Positions 14,442 to 22,537 of a DNA stretch of 45,146 nt are shown in pieces; position 1 is the first letter of the stretch, and each line of letters starts with the position of its first letter. The translations under genes and the position numbers were made by a program. The notes under the pieces are model-generated. The model had not been told where the DNA came from and ran no database searches. It saw nothing but the letters and a program-made list of their open reading frames with translations. The stretch is from Gammaproteobacteria bacterium (GTDB taxonomy: Bacteria; Pseudomonadota; Gammaproteobacteria; Chromatiales; Chromatiaceae): assembly GCA_015490795.1 (NCBI GenBank), contig WFXD01000103.1, forward strand, positions 1 to 45,146, in the 5' to 3' direction.

Positions 14442-14614
14442 CTAGAAAAATCAGTTGAGCCGTAGCGAGAGCGGCTAAGGTGCTTAAGATACAGGGTTTT
14501 TTTCCACATTTTGAACGATTGCGTATCACCCATACGGTGAGTTCAAAATGTGGGGGAAAATCCTGTAGATTGAGTGCATTAGACGTTCACAGTAGGCTCA
14601 ACTGATTTTTCTAG
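14442..14614. mobile_element. MITE family B, copy 2 (intact)
   Basis: Perfect 20-bp terminal repeats including CTAG (14442-14461 and 14595-14614, CTAGAAAAATCAGTTGAGCC). The core is 14445-14611 between TA dinucleotides in CTAG contexts. Inside are a 13-bp perfect stem (14504-14516 with 14541-14553) and a TCACC-CATAC-GGTGA hairpin at 14526-14540. It is non-coding. It matches the worn copy at 351-533, with base changes that keep the stems paired. Its right-hand TA (14612-14613) is also the left flank of the family C element. Confidence 0.88.
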
Positions 14615-14778
14615 GAGCCTGTCGGACTTAGGTGGATTGTAGCGAGGGAGTGGGAGAGTGAGCGCAAATATTCCCGGTTTTGAGGCGCATAGTGGGCCTA
14701 CGCAACGAAAAATCGGGGATATTTGAGCCGCTCTCCCACTTCCGCAGCCAGTTCATCCTAAGTCCGACAGGCTCCTAG
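14611..14778. mobile_element. MITE family C, copy 1 (intact)
   Basis: Perfect 22-bp terminal repeats with CTAG (14611-14632 and 14757-14778). The core is 14614-14775, 162 bp. Almost the whole element folds on itself, for example AGTGGGAGAG on the left with CTCTCCCACT on the right. The tip GGAGCCTGTC is identical to that of family A, suggesting the same mobilising transposase. Flanking sequence is C-TA and TA-G. A second copy of the same 162-bp length lies at 41948-42109. Between the element and the next gene (14779-14921) I see nothing else. Confidence 0.88.
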
Positions 14779-14921
14779 CCTGAAAAAGCCAGTTGGATTT
14801 GCATCATGCGCGCACGTCCAGCTGTTTTTCCAGGTTCAATGCGGATGATCGATAGGAAAACCACCGATCTTTTGCAATAATCGCAGGCATACAGCCCTCC
14901 CCACTTTGCACAGATGCCCCC

Positions 14922-15596
14922 ATGAACAAAAAAGCCCTCTCTGGTTTTCTTATCGCTGTCCTGCTGATTTTGGCTATAGCCATCATGTTTCCTGCCGGGA
15001 AAAACAGCCCGGAAACACCCAGGCTGCCTTGGGATATAACCATTGATGCAGCGGGAAACACAGCGGTTTTTAACCTGACACTCAGCCAAAGCACACTGGC
15101 AGACGCTCAAAAGGAGTTTAAAAAAGAGGCCGAAATCAGTATGTTTGTCTCACCTGAGGAGAGCTACACCATTGAGGCCTATTTCAAGCGGCTCTATATC
15201 AGCGGCATTCGCGCTGACCTGATACTTACACTGGATGTAGACCAGGCAACTGCTGCCAAGATGTATGATCGTGGGCAGAGGCTCAGCCAATTGGGCAGTG
15301 GTGAGAAAAAGATCACGCTGGCCCATGCGGACAACAACAGAGTGATGGCGGCACCGATTTCACACATCACCTACCTGCCAGCAGCCAGCCTTGATGCCGA
15401 GCTAATCCAGGATCGTTTTGGAAAACCGGAAATGCGCCACACCGAGCCATCTGGCATTGCTCACTGGTTGTATCCGAAAAAGGGGTTGGATATAGCGCTG
15501 AATCCAGAAGGGAGAGCAGTGCTGCAATATACATCACCGGCCCAGTTTGAGCAGCTAACCAAACCGCTCTATTTAAATATAGACTCTATCGAATAG
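14922..15596 (+). CDS. Membrane-anchored protein of unknown function
   Basis: 224 residues. One N-terminal membrane helix (about residues 5-24, [17 protein letters not shown]) is followed by a soluble domain expected outside the cytoplasmic membrane, with alternating beta strands (for example [31 protein letters not shown]). No domain is recognised. The ATG lies just after CCCC and the ribosome binding site is poor. The last 28 bases overlap the 3' end of rpoS convergently, so the two transcripts would be complementary at their ends. It is alone on its strand, with the MITE block upstream. Confidence 0.7.
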   Translation: MNKKALSGFLIAVLLILAIAIMFPAGKNSPETPRLPWDITIDAAGNTAVFNLTLSQSTLADAQKEFKKEAEISMFVSPEESYTIEAYFKRLYISGIRADLILTLDVDQATAAKMYDRGQRLSQLGSGEKKITLAHADNNRVMAAPISHITYLPAASLDAELIQDRFGKPEMRHTEPSGIAHWLYPKKGLDIALNPEGRAVLQYTSPAQFEQLTKPLYLNIDSIE

Positions 15597-16543
15597 CCAT
15601 CTTTCTCAAGGATGACACGCAAACGCTTCAGCGCATCCATCTGTATCTGCCGCACCCGCTCCCGTGTCACCCCCAGCTCATTTGCCACCTGCTCCAGTGT
15701 TGAATTTTCATAGCCGTGCAGGCCAAAGCGGCGCTCAACAACCTCTCGCTGCTTATCATTCAACTTGCCAAGCCAGCTATCAATATTGGCATTCAGGCCT
15801 TCATTTTGCAGCCGAACTGAAGGGTCGAGTGTTACCTCATCAGGGATGGTATCCAGCAGGGGCTTGTCTGCATCTTTACCATAGGGTGTATCTACAGAGG
15901 TTACGCGCTCATTCAAGCCCAGCATGCGTTTTACATTATCAATGGGTTTATCCAGCAGTTCAGCAATCTCTTCTGCAGAGGGTTCATGATCCAGCGTTTG
16001 CGCCAGCTTGCGCGCTGCACGCAGGTAGACATTGATCTCTTTTACAACGTGAATGGGCAACCTGATCGTCCGGGTCTGGTTCATTATCGCCCGCTCAATC
16101 GTCTGTCTGATCCACCATGTCGCATAGGTGGAGAAACGAAAGCCCCGCTCCGGGTCAAACTTCTCCACCGCACGAATCAGCCCCAGGTTACCCTCTTCGA
16201 TCAGATCCAGCAGCGCCAACCCGCGATTCATATAGCGCCTGGCAATCTTCACAACCAAACGCAGGTTGCTCTCGATCATGCGCTGGCGGGCAGGTACATC
16301 CCCCTTTTGCGCCAGCCGGGCATAGTAGACCTCCTCCTCTGCTGTCAATAGTTGGGAGAACCCGATCTCACTCAGGTAGAGCCGCATGGCATCAACCTGT
16401 CCATCAGCCATATCTGCCGAGGCACGGCCCTTTGGTCTGGACTTGGCTTTTTCCGCTACTGGTTTATCTTTCACATCGTGCATATCATTTTTTACGCCAT
16501 CTATTGATTTCATATCCTTTGGTCCATCACTCTCTTCCATCAT
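15569..16543 (-). CDS. rpoS: RNA polymerase sigma factor RpoS
   Basis: 324 residues, usual for sigma-38. Region 1.2 begins [20 protein letters not shown]. Region 2 has [20 protein letters not shown] and the [19 protein letters not shown] promoter-melting helix. Region 3 has [15 protein letters not shown]. Region 4.2 ends with [19 protein letters not shown]. It directs stationary-phase and general-stress transcription. It follows nlpD by 14 bases, as in enterics and pseudomonads, where the main rpoS promoter lies inside nlpD; I cannot place it here. The second ATG, three bases in, is an equally possible start. Confidence 0.97.
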   Translation of the reverse strand: MMEESDGPKDMKSIDGVKNDMHDVKDKPVAEKAKSRPKGRASADMADGQVDAMRLYLSEIGFSQLLTAEEEVYYARLAQKGDVPARQRMIESNLRLVVKIARRYMNRGLALLDLIEEGNLGLIRAVEKFDPERGFRFSTYATWWIRQTIERAIMNQTRTIRLPIHVVKEINVYLRAARKLAQTLDHEPSAEEIAELLDKPIDNVKRMLGLNERVTSVDTPYGKDADKPLLDTIPDEVTLDPSVRLQNEGLNANIDSWLGKLNDKQREVVERRFGLHGYENSTLEQVANELGVTRERVRQIQMDALKRLRVILEKDGYSIESIFK

Positions 16544-16558
16544 GTCACCAGCAATTTG

Positions 16559-17404
16559 TTAACGTCGTTTTGGTAAAAGTGCTGCGGGGTCAACGGGCTT
16601 GCCCCCACGTCTAATCTCAAAATGCAACAGTGCTTTACCATCAGCAGTATGCCCCATATCCGCAATTCGCTCTCCTTTGGCCACTTTATCTCCCTCCGCA
16701 ACCAGCAGCTTTCGATTATAACCATAAGCGCTTAAATAGTGTTTATCATGCTTGATAATAATAAGATGGCCATAGCCAATCAGGCCGCTGCCACTGTATA
16801 CAACCTCTCCTGATTCTGCGGCCCGAACAGACTGCCCAATACGGCCACTTATCTTTAACCCTTTTCTGGTTGAGTCCCTGCTGGAAAAACGCTGTATTAC
16901 CGCTCCATTCGTAGGCCATTGCCACTTTAGCTTCCGGGTTGCCTCCAATGAGGCCGGAAGCCTGCTGTCTTTAGCGGCACTACCCTGTAATATTGAAGGT
17001 TTTTTTGCCGTTTTTTTTGTTTTTTGTGACGCAGTCGATGTTTTTTTATGATTTAAATGTTTACTGCTTTTAGAGATTGTACTAGCTTTTCTGCCTGCTC
17101 TGTTTGCTGCTGGATTCAGGCGCAACCGTTGACCGAGGTAGATGGTATACGGATACCTGATTCGATTCCACTCTGCCAGCTTTTTGTAATCAACGCCCCT
17201 CTTCCAGGCAATGGCGTACAGTGTATCCCCCCGCTTAACGGTGTAGTGGGTAGCGCGATCAAATGGCTTTGCTGGTGCAGTATGATTGCGGCTAACAACC
17301 GGTGCCCCCCCCGGACTTCCACAGGCACTGAGCAGGCATATAACAGCCATTGCAACCAACAACCGAAGCCATAAATTTGATACCGATATTGGCAGCCGCC
17401 TCAT
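16559..17404 (-). CDS. nlpD: Murein hydrolase activator NlpD-type lipoprotein
   Basis: 281 residues. A lipobox (CLLSACGS, Cys near residue 28) is followed by a LysM domain (YTVKRGDTLYAIAWKRG to YLGQRLRL, about 52-97), a Lys/Ser/Thr-rich linker and a C-terminal M23/LytM domain (about 170-278). The zinc-ligand positions are degenerate: RKGLKISGR replaces the HxxxD ligand motif, and only the final HFEIR His is kept. This is the known state of NlpD/EnvC activators, which switch on amidases rather than cut peptidoglycan. It acts at the division septum, outer membrane side. Position before rpoS is conserved. Confidence 0.93.
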   Translation of the reverse strand: MRRLPISVSNLWLRLLVAMAVICLLSACGSPGGAPVVSRNHTAPAKPFDRATHYTVKRGDTLYAIAWKRGVDYKKLAEWNRIRYPYTIYLGQRLRLNPAANRAGRKASTISKSSKHLNHKKTSTASQKTKKTAKKPSILQGSAAKDSRLPASLEATRKLKWQWPTNGAVIQRFSSRDSTRKGLKISGRIGQSVRAAESGEVVYSGSGLIGYGHLIIIKHDKHYLSAYGYNRKLLVAEGDKVAKGERIADMGHTADGKALLHFEIRRGGKPVDPAALLPKRR

Positions 17405-17426
17405 CCAGTCACCACATGCACTAAGC

Positions 17427-18005
17427 TCAGTATCGAATGATTAATACAGCTATGGCCGCCAGCACAATCGTCAACCATCCGAGGCGGTCTATATATTTAT
17501 GAAGCGCCTCTTCCATACGCTCTCCGCCCCATGCCATTAGCAGTGCGACCAAAAAGAAGCGCCCACCACGACCAATCAGGGAGGCAATAATAAAGGGGGC
17601 CAGCGCCATGGAGATAACCCCGGCGGTAATGGTAAACACCTTATAAGGTATGGGGGAGAAGCCGGCCAGAAATACCGCCCAAAAACCCCACTCATCAAAC
17701 CATGCCTTGGCTTGCAGATATTTTGGGTAGTAACCGGCACTGTGCAGCAGCGGTTCAATCATATCAAAGGCAAACAATCCGATGAGATACCCCAGCAGGC
17801 CACCCAGCACAGAGGCTATGGTAGTAAGGGTTGCAAACCATATCGCACGCGCTGGATTGGCCAGCGACATGGGCGCCAGCATCACATCCGGAGGAATAGG
17901 GAAAAAGGATGACTCGGCAAAACTCAGCCCCGCGAGATACCGCTGCGCATGCCGGTGGCGCGCCCACTGCATGGCTCTGCTATAGAGCGGTGAAAAGAGC
18001 TGCAT
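17427..18005 (-). CDS. YqaA/DedA-type (SNARE-associated-like) membrane protein
   Basis: 192 residues with four to five membrane segments (for example IWFATLTTIASVLGGLLGYL, FWAVFLAGFSPIPYKVFTIT). FSPIPYKVFTITAGV and SFFPIPPDVMLAPM are the paired loop motifs of the YqaA branch of the DedA superfamily, whose other members flip undecaprenyl phosphate or phospholipids. The role here is unproven. The ATG shares one base with the pcm stop (TAATG), so translation is coupled. A gene of this family between pcm and nlpD is also seen in other gammaproteobacteria. Confidence 0.85.
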   Translation of the reverse strand: MQLFSPLYSRAMQWARHRHAQRYLAGLSFAESSFFPIPPDVMLAPMSLANPARAIWFATLTTIASVLGGLLGYLIGLFAFDMIEPLLHSAGYYPKYLQAKAWFDEWGFWAVFLAGFSPIPYKVFTITAGVISMALAPFIIASLIGRGGRFFLVALLMAWGGERMEEALHKYIDRLGWLTIVLAAIAVLIIRY

Positions 18006-18679
18006 TAGCGCGTCCCTCCCAATAAAGGTACAAACATCACCCTTTCGAGTATCTCTTTCTCATAGCCCTGTTCCGTGCGAACAACCAACACCAGCACCTG
18101 CTCATCACGCAGGCCGATGGGCAGCACCATTCGCCCACCAATCACCAGCTGGTCAACCAGCGCCAGTGGTATCCCCTCAGGTGCCGCTGTGACAATGATC
18201 CCGTCAAAGGGGGCGTATTGGGGTAACCCAATGCCACCATCGCAGTGGTTAAGCCGGATATTGCGCAGCTGCAGCTCCTGGAAACGGGAGCGCGCCTGTT
18301 TGATGAATGATTCAATACGCTCCACGCTATAGATACGCTTCACCAAAGGGGAGAGGATCGCCGCCTGATACCCGGAGCCGGTACCCACCTCCAGTACAGT
18401 ATCCAGAGGCCCACCCGCCAGTAACAGCTCTGTCATTCGCGCCACAATATAGGGCTGTGAAATTGTCTGCCCAAGACCAATCGGCAGCGCAGTATCTTCA
18501 TAGGCACGGCTGGCCAGTGCCTCCTCCACAAAAATATGGCGCGGTGTGTCGCGGATCACCTCCAGCACCTTGCGGTTGGTTATCCCTTCGGCCGCCAGCC
18601 GCTCTACCAGTCGGTCCCGTGTGCGGCGGGATGTCATGCCCACGCCAAGAAGCTCTTTGTTGACCATACCCTGCTGCAC
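18005..18679 (-). CDS. pcm: Protein-L-isoaspartate O-methyltransferase
   Basis: 224 residues from a GTG at 18679 directly after the surE stop; an ATG five codons in (MVNKELL) is an alternative. It methylates L-isoaspartyl residues of aged proteins using SAM to start their repair. Motifs: [16 protein letters not shown], motif [17 protein letters not shown], and [14 protein letters not shown]. It belongs to the stationary-phase repair and survival block with surE and rpoS, and overlaps the yqaA-type gene by one base. Confidence 0.95.
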   Translation of the reverse strand: MQQGMVNKELLGVGMTSRRTRDRLVERLAAEGITNRKVLEVIRDTPRHIFVEEALASRAYEDTALPIGLGQTISQPYIVARMTELLLAGGPLDTVLEVGTGSGYQAAILSPLVKRIYSVERIESFIKQARSRFQELQLRNIRLNHCDGGIGLPQYAPFDGIIVTAAPEGIPLALVDQLVIGGRMVLPIGLRDEQVLVLVVRTEQGYEKEILERVMFVPLLGGTR

Positions 18680-19426
18680 CTACGGCCTGTCCAGCCAATC
18701 TTGTATCTCTGGCAGGAGTTCATGCCGTGTCAGGTCGATCTTCAAAGGTGTAACCGACACATATCCCGCTCGCACTGCATAAAAGTCTGTTCCTGGCCCG
18801 GCATCCTGTTCAGCACCCGCAGGCCCAACCCAGTAGATGACACGCCCCCTTGGGTCAGTCGACTTGACCACCGGCTCCGCCTTATGCCGGTGCCCAAGGC
18901 GTGTAGCCTGATAGCCTTTAAGTGCTTCATAGGGCAGATCTGGCACGTTGACATTCATAATGGTATCGGCGCTTAAGGGGTGCTGACATATCCGTTGAAC
19001 CATCTCCATTGCTACACGGGCACCTGTTTCAAAGTGCTTTGGCGCATGTGATGCCATGGAGACCGCTATCGCAGGGAAGCCAAGAAACCGCCCCTCAGTG
19101 GCGGCGGCAACCGTGCCTGAGTAGAGCACATCATCCCCCATATTCGCGCCGTCATTGATGCCTGATACCACCATATCCGGTTCATCTTTCAGCAGCCCGG
19201 TAATCGCCAGATGGACGCAATCTGTCGGGGTGCCATCAACACTGATAAAGCCACTCTCCATCGTGTGGGTGCGGAGCGGACGCTCCAGCGTAAGTGAGTT
19301 GCTGGCGCCGCTGCGATTGCGCTCTGGCGCCACGACGGTGATCGTTGCAATAGCAGCCAAACCCTCTGCAAGCGCCTTGAGGCCAGGGGCTTGGTAGCCA
19401 TCATCATTACTTAGCAGGATTCTCAT
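18680..19426 (-). CDS. surE: 5'/3'-nucleotidase SurE
   Basis: 248 residues. Metal-dependent nucleoside monophosphate phosphatase. The N-terminal [13 protein letters not shown] carries the two metal-binding Asp. [12 protein letters not shown] carries the conserved Ser. [20 protein letters not shown] contains the metal-binding Asn, followed by [11 protein letters not shown]. Normal length. First gene of the surE-pcm-yqaA-nlpD-rpoS run. GGAGGTG lies around the start region, and the divergent smr gene begins about 190 bases upstream. Confidence 0.96.
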   Translation of the reverse strand: MRILLSNDDGYQAPGLKALAEGLAAIATITVVAPERNRSGASNSLTLERPLRTHTMESGFISVDGTPTDCVHLAITGLLKDEPDMVVSGINDGANMGDDVLYSGTVAAATEGRFLGFPAIAVSMASHAPKHFETGARVAMEMVQRICQHPLSADTIMNVNVPDLPYEALKGYQATRLGHRHKAEPVVKSTDPRGRVIYWVGPAGAEQDAGPGTDFYAVRAGYVSVTPLKIDLTRHELLPEIQDWLDRP

Positions 19427-19619
19427 GGAGGTGAACGATGGACTCTTTCTGCAATCATGGAAATTAAGCGCCTAATTGTACTGGAAAAACAGCGCTGACA
19501 CACAGCTTCTGAAACGCCTTAAATATCCTGCTTCAGGCAGGCATTTCTGGGGTGCCGGGAAATCTGTAGCTTGTGCTGTGCATCTCAATCAGACACGGTT
19601 CTTGGGTATAATCCTCGCT

Positions 19620-20168
19620 ATGCCAAACAAAAAGAGCCCTAAAAGCAGAGACCACGATGAGTTGACGCTGTTTCAAGAGGCGCTTCAGGGGGTTGAACCA
19701 CTGCAGCAGGATAAAATGCCGCCTTTTCGCAAACCCAGACGCCCCAGGCCTTTGCCACCAGAAACAGAACCGGCCTCTCCGTCTCTTGCAGATATGGATA
19801 TTGAGACCGCCGAAGAGCTTCTGTTTGTACGGCCTGGGGTGCAAAAAAGGGTCATGAGAGAGCTGCAAAGGGGGCGCATCCCACCTGCCGACTCTCTGGA
19901 TCTGCATGGCCTCAGGGTCAGGCAGGCGGAGCCGCTCTTTATTCGCTTTCTCAAGCAGGCTCAACAGCAGCAGCTGCGCTGTGTGCTGATCATCCACGGC
20001 AAGGGGCGTGAATCGGCAGACCAGCAGCCCGTGCTGAAACAGAAGACCAATCAGTGGCTGAGGCAGTTGCCCTTTGTACTCGCCTTCTGTTCAGCCGCCT
20101 ATTTTGATGGGGGGACGGGTGCAACCTATGTGCTGCTATCCCGAAAGAGGGCGGAAGAGACCCTGTAG
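19620..20168 (+). CDS. Smr-domain protein (SmrA/B type)
   Basis: 182 residues from the ATG at 19620 (MPNKKSPK). An in-frame upstream extension to 19476 lacks family character and looks untranslated. The C-terminal half is an Smr domain, with DSLDLHGLRVRQAEPLFIRF at its start and LIIHGKGRES in the middle, the LDLHG and HGKG signatures. Smr proteins are RNA endonucleases; SmrB cleaves mRNA at collided ribosomes. The N-terminus is charged and probably disordered. It is the only plus-strand gene within the truD-surE block, and its last 43 bases overlap truD convergently. Confidence 0.9.
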   Translation: MPNKKSPKSRDHDELTLFQEALQGVEPLQQDKMPPFRKPRRPRPLPPETEPASPSLADMDIETAEELLFVRPGVQKRVMRELQRGRIPPADSLDLHGLRVRQAEPLFIRFLKQAQQQQLRCVLIIHGKGRESADQQPVLKQKTNQWLRQLPFVLAFCSAAYFDGGTGATYVLLSRKRAEETL

Positions 20169-21193
20169 TCCAGACACTCCCCCAACAGCACTGTGGCATA
20201 GCCCCCTTTGGGCAGCGTAAAGCCAATCACCATCTGGTCTGATGTGATCTCCCAGCTCATGTCCTGCACCGGCGCCCTTAGCGCACGGCGCTCCATCTCT
20301 GCCCCACAGCGCTCCAGAGCTGTCTGCCACTCTGTAAACCCGGCCAGTACCGCTGATTCAATCTTCGCCGCCTCTGCCGTTACACCGGCATCGCCTCTGC
20401 CCCACAGGGGGCCTGTCGGGTGTATATCCATTGCATCCAGCCGGGGTTGCAACTCGGCGCCGATCTCTTCCACATGAAAGCTGCTCCTGCTGCCCTGTAG
20501 CGCCACCCGCTCGCCTGGCAGGATCCGATTCCAGTTTCCCAATTCAACACGTCTCGCCAGCAGGTGGTTGAACAGCAGTGAACGCGCCGCTGAGATATAG
20601 AGCCCCCGGCGCTGGCGACTCACCCGCCCCAAGCTGCCATCAAACAGGGATTGTGCATATTTCAGGTTGCCACCCTGGTGGCCAAAGCGCTGCTCACCAA
20701 AGTAGTTGGGGATGCCTTGCTGCTGGATCTGGCGCAGTTGTGACTCCAGCTGGTCTCTCTCCCCGGCCAGCTCACGCACCCGAATGGTAAAGCGATTGCC
20801 ACGCAGGGCGCCCCGGCGGAGTTTTCGCCGATGGCGGGCGCTATCCAGAACCTTCAGGTTTTCAGAAGCCAGCTTCTGCCACTCCGGTTCGGCCCTTCCA
20901 GCCAGCCGGACAGAGAACCACTGCTGTGTCACCGCATGGCGATCTTTTAGCCCGGCATAGCTCACATCGCGTGCAGGCACGCCCGCCAAGCGAGCCAGCT
21001 GGCGGGCAACCCACTCGGTATTGTCACCACGTTTTTCGATCTTTAGCAGCACATGCTCGCCCTCACCATCCGGCTCGCAGGGCGGGAGCTCTTCAACAAA
21101 AAAATCTTCGGGGGTGGTTCGAATAGCACCGCTCGCACCAATGGTTCCAAACGCATGTGGCAGAGATGGCATCGGCAGCCTGTTTTTGGTCAT
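20126..21193 (-). CDS. truD: tRNA pseudouridine(13) synthase TruD
   Basis: 355 residues. Makes pseudouridine 13 in tRNA-Glu. SYAGLKDRHAVTQQWFSV contains the catalytic Asp (LKDRHA). NYFGEQRFGHQGGNL and GNRFTIRVRELAGERDQL are family blocks, and the N-terminal TTPEDFFVEEL is the usual leader. In E. coli truD directly precedes surE; here the convergent smr gene sits between them. The 3' end overlaps smr by 43 bases. Confidence 0.95.
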   Translation of the reverse strand: MTKNRLPMPSLPHAFGTIGASGAIRTTPEDFFVEELPPCEPDGEGEHVLLKIEKRGDNTEWVARQLARLAGVPARDVSYAGLKDRHAVTQQWFSVRLAGRAEPEWQKLASENLKVLDSARHRRKLRRGALRGNRFTIRVRELAGERDQLESQLRQIQQQGIPNYFGEQRFGHQGGNLKYAQSLFDGSLGRVSRQRRGLYISAARSLLFNHLLARRVELGNWNRILPGERVALQGSRSSFHVEEIGAELQPRLDAMDIHPTGPLWGRGDAGVTAEAAKIESAVLAGFTEWQTALERCGAEMERRALRAPVQDMSWEITSDQMVIGFTLPKGGYATVLLGECLDYRVSSALFRDSST

Positions 21194-21244
21194 ACGGCCA
21201 TTACCCGGGGGTTTGCCCTGCCGGGAGCAGTGGTAAAACCAAGT

Positions 21245-22537
21245 TTAGCTCTGCTTCTCTGGTCTCTCTTCAGTGGCAGCCTGCAAGAGGCTGTCAATAT
21301 CTTCATCAGAGAGGTTGTCGGAAGGGGCATTCAGTGTCTCGGTTATCTCATCTGCAAGCTGCTTTTCCGCCTGCTCTTCATGGCTTTCTGCCGCTTCACT
21401 TGCAGCCTGTGCAAGCAGTTCATCAATCGGATCGACGGCGGCATTTTCCCCGGCATCGTCCTCTTGAAACTCAGGCAGGGGGGTTTCATGGCTTTCGAGC
21501 GTTTCATCTATTGCTTGTGCAAGCAGCTCTTCTGCCGGGTCTACGGCCGCTTCAGCGGTCAGGTCATCCTCATCGAGATCAGCATCCGTATCAAAATGCG
21601 CCAATGCTTCATCTATCTCTTGATCCGGCGCCTCTTCGGCCTGTTTGCGGTTTTCTGCAGCACTCTCCGATGCTGGTTCATGCTCTTTATCCATTACCGA
21701 GACAGAGGAGGCATCAGCATCCGTAAGTGATACTGCGGCTTCATCTTCAGCTGTGCTCTCCTGCGTGGATATTTCATCATCCTCTTGAAACATGCCAACC
21801 AGTGAGGCGCTGTCAAGGTTCTCATCAGCAGTGCTCTCCTCTGCCGCTACATCCTCAGCCCCATCCGCCTCCTCTCCAGCTGCTGCCATCTCAGTCGCTT
21901 CAGCCACTCTATCATTTTTTGCGCTCTCCTGAGCCACATTTTCTAATGCGGGATCATTGACGATGAGCTCAGCAACGGTACCCTGGTCATTTTTATCCGC
22001 ACCCATTTCAGAAAATATTGTTGAGTACTCATGCAACATTTTACTGATGGTGTTCATGGTGACTTTCAACTCGTCACTAAGCTCCTGGTTTAGTTTATTA
22101 AGCCGTTTTATCTCTGCGCTATCATCTTTTTCCTCCCCATCTGCCTCACTCTCTTCAGCGATCCTGGGGGGTTCCAATGTCCGGTAAGGCTCTACGGCCT
22201 CTTCAAAGGTGATGCTCAGGTTTTCAATGGCTACGGTATCACGGGTAGTAAAAAGGTTGGCCAGCATCTGATAGAAGCGTTTCTCTTCACGAATGATTTT
22301 TCGGGTGCTCTTTTCCAGGTTTTCACCACTGTAACCATATTTTTTTTCCAGCAGCTCACGGGTCTCCTTTTTTCGACGCTCTGCACCCTGCCTCACCAGG
22401 GTAACCAGTCGCTCGATCGATGCCTTTTCCCGCCTGCGTTTTTTGACAAATCGAACCATAAGCACTACATCCACTGCAAGCAGCAGCAGTACCAGCTCCC
22501 ATAGCCCCATGAACAATACGGAATTAACTTCGATCAT
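21245..22537 (-). CDS. Membrane-anchored acidic repeat protein, unknown function
   Basis: 430 residues from the ATG at 22537; the codon before it is TTG. One N-terminal membrane helix (about residues 9-30, FMGLWELVLLLLAVDVVLMV) with a basic KKRRREK flank places the rest in the cytoplasm. Residues ~35-180 are helical and likely coiled coil (ELLEKKYGYSGENLEKSTRK, IKRLNKLNQELSDELKVTM). From ~210 the protein is highly acidic and low-complexity, with two repeats near 335-415 sharing VDPxxELLAQAxxEtxESHE. The ATG overlaps the stop of the VWA gene (TGATG), so the two are translationally coupled and probably act together. No known domain. Confidence 0.75.
   Translation of the reverse strand: MIEVNSVLFMGLWELVLLLLAVDVVLMVRFVKKRRREKASIERLVTLVRQGAERRKKETRELLEKKYGYSGENLEKSTRKIIREEKRFYQMLANLFTTRDTVAIENLSITFEEAVEPYRTLEPPRIAEESEADGEEKDDSAEIKRLNKLNQELSDELKVTMNTISKMLHEYSTIFSEMGADKNDQGTVAELIVNDPALENVAQESAKNDRVAEATEMAAAGEEADGAEDVAAEESTADENLDSASLVGMFQEDDEISTQESTAEDEAAVSLTDADASSVSVMDKEHEPASESAAENRKQAEEAPDQEIDEALAHFDTDADLDEDDLTAEAAVDPAEELLAQAIDETLESHETPLPEFQEDDAGENAAVDPIDELLAQAASEAAESHEEQAEKQLADEITETLNAPSDNLSDEDIDSLLQAATEERPEKQS

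Noticed and set aside
14442-14778. Tandem palindromes considered as a CRISPR array
   Set aside because: There is no regular repeat-spacer periodicity; each unit is a self-complementary element with CTAG ends.
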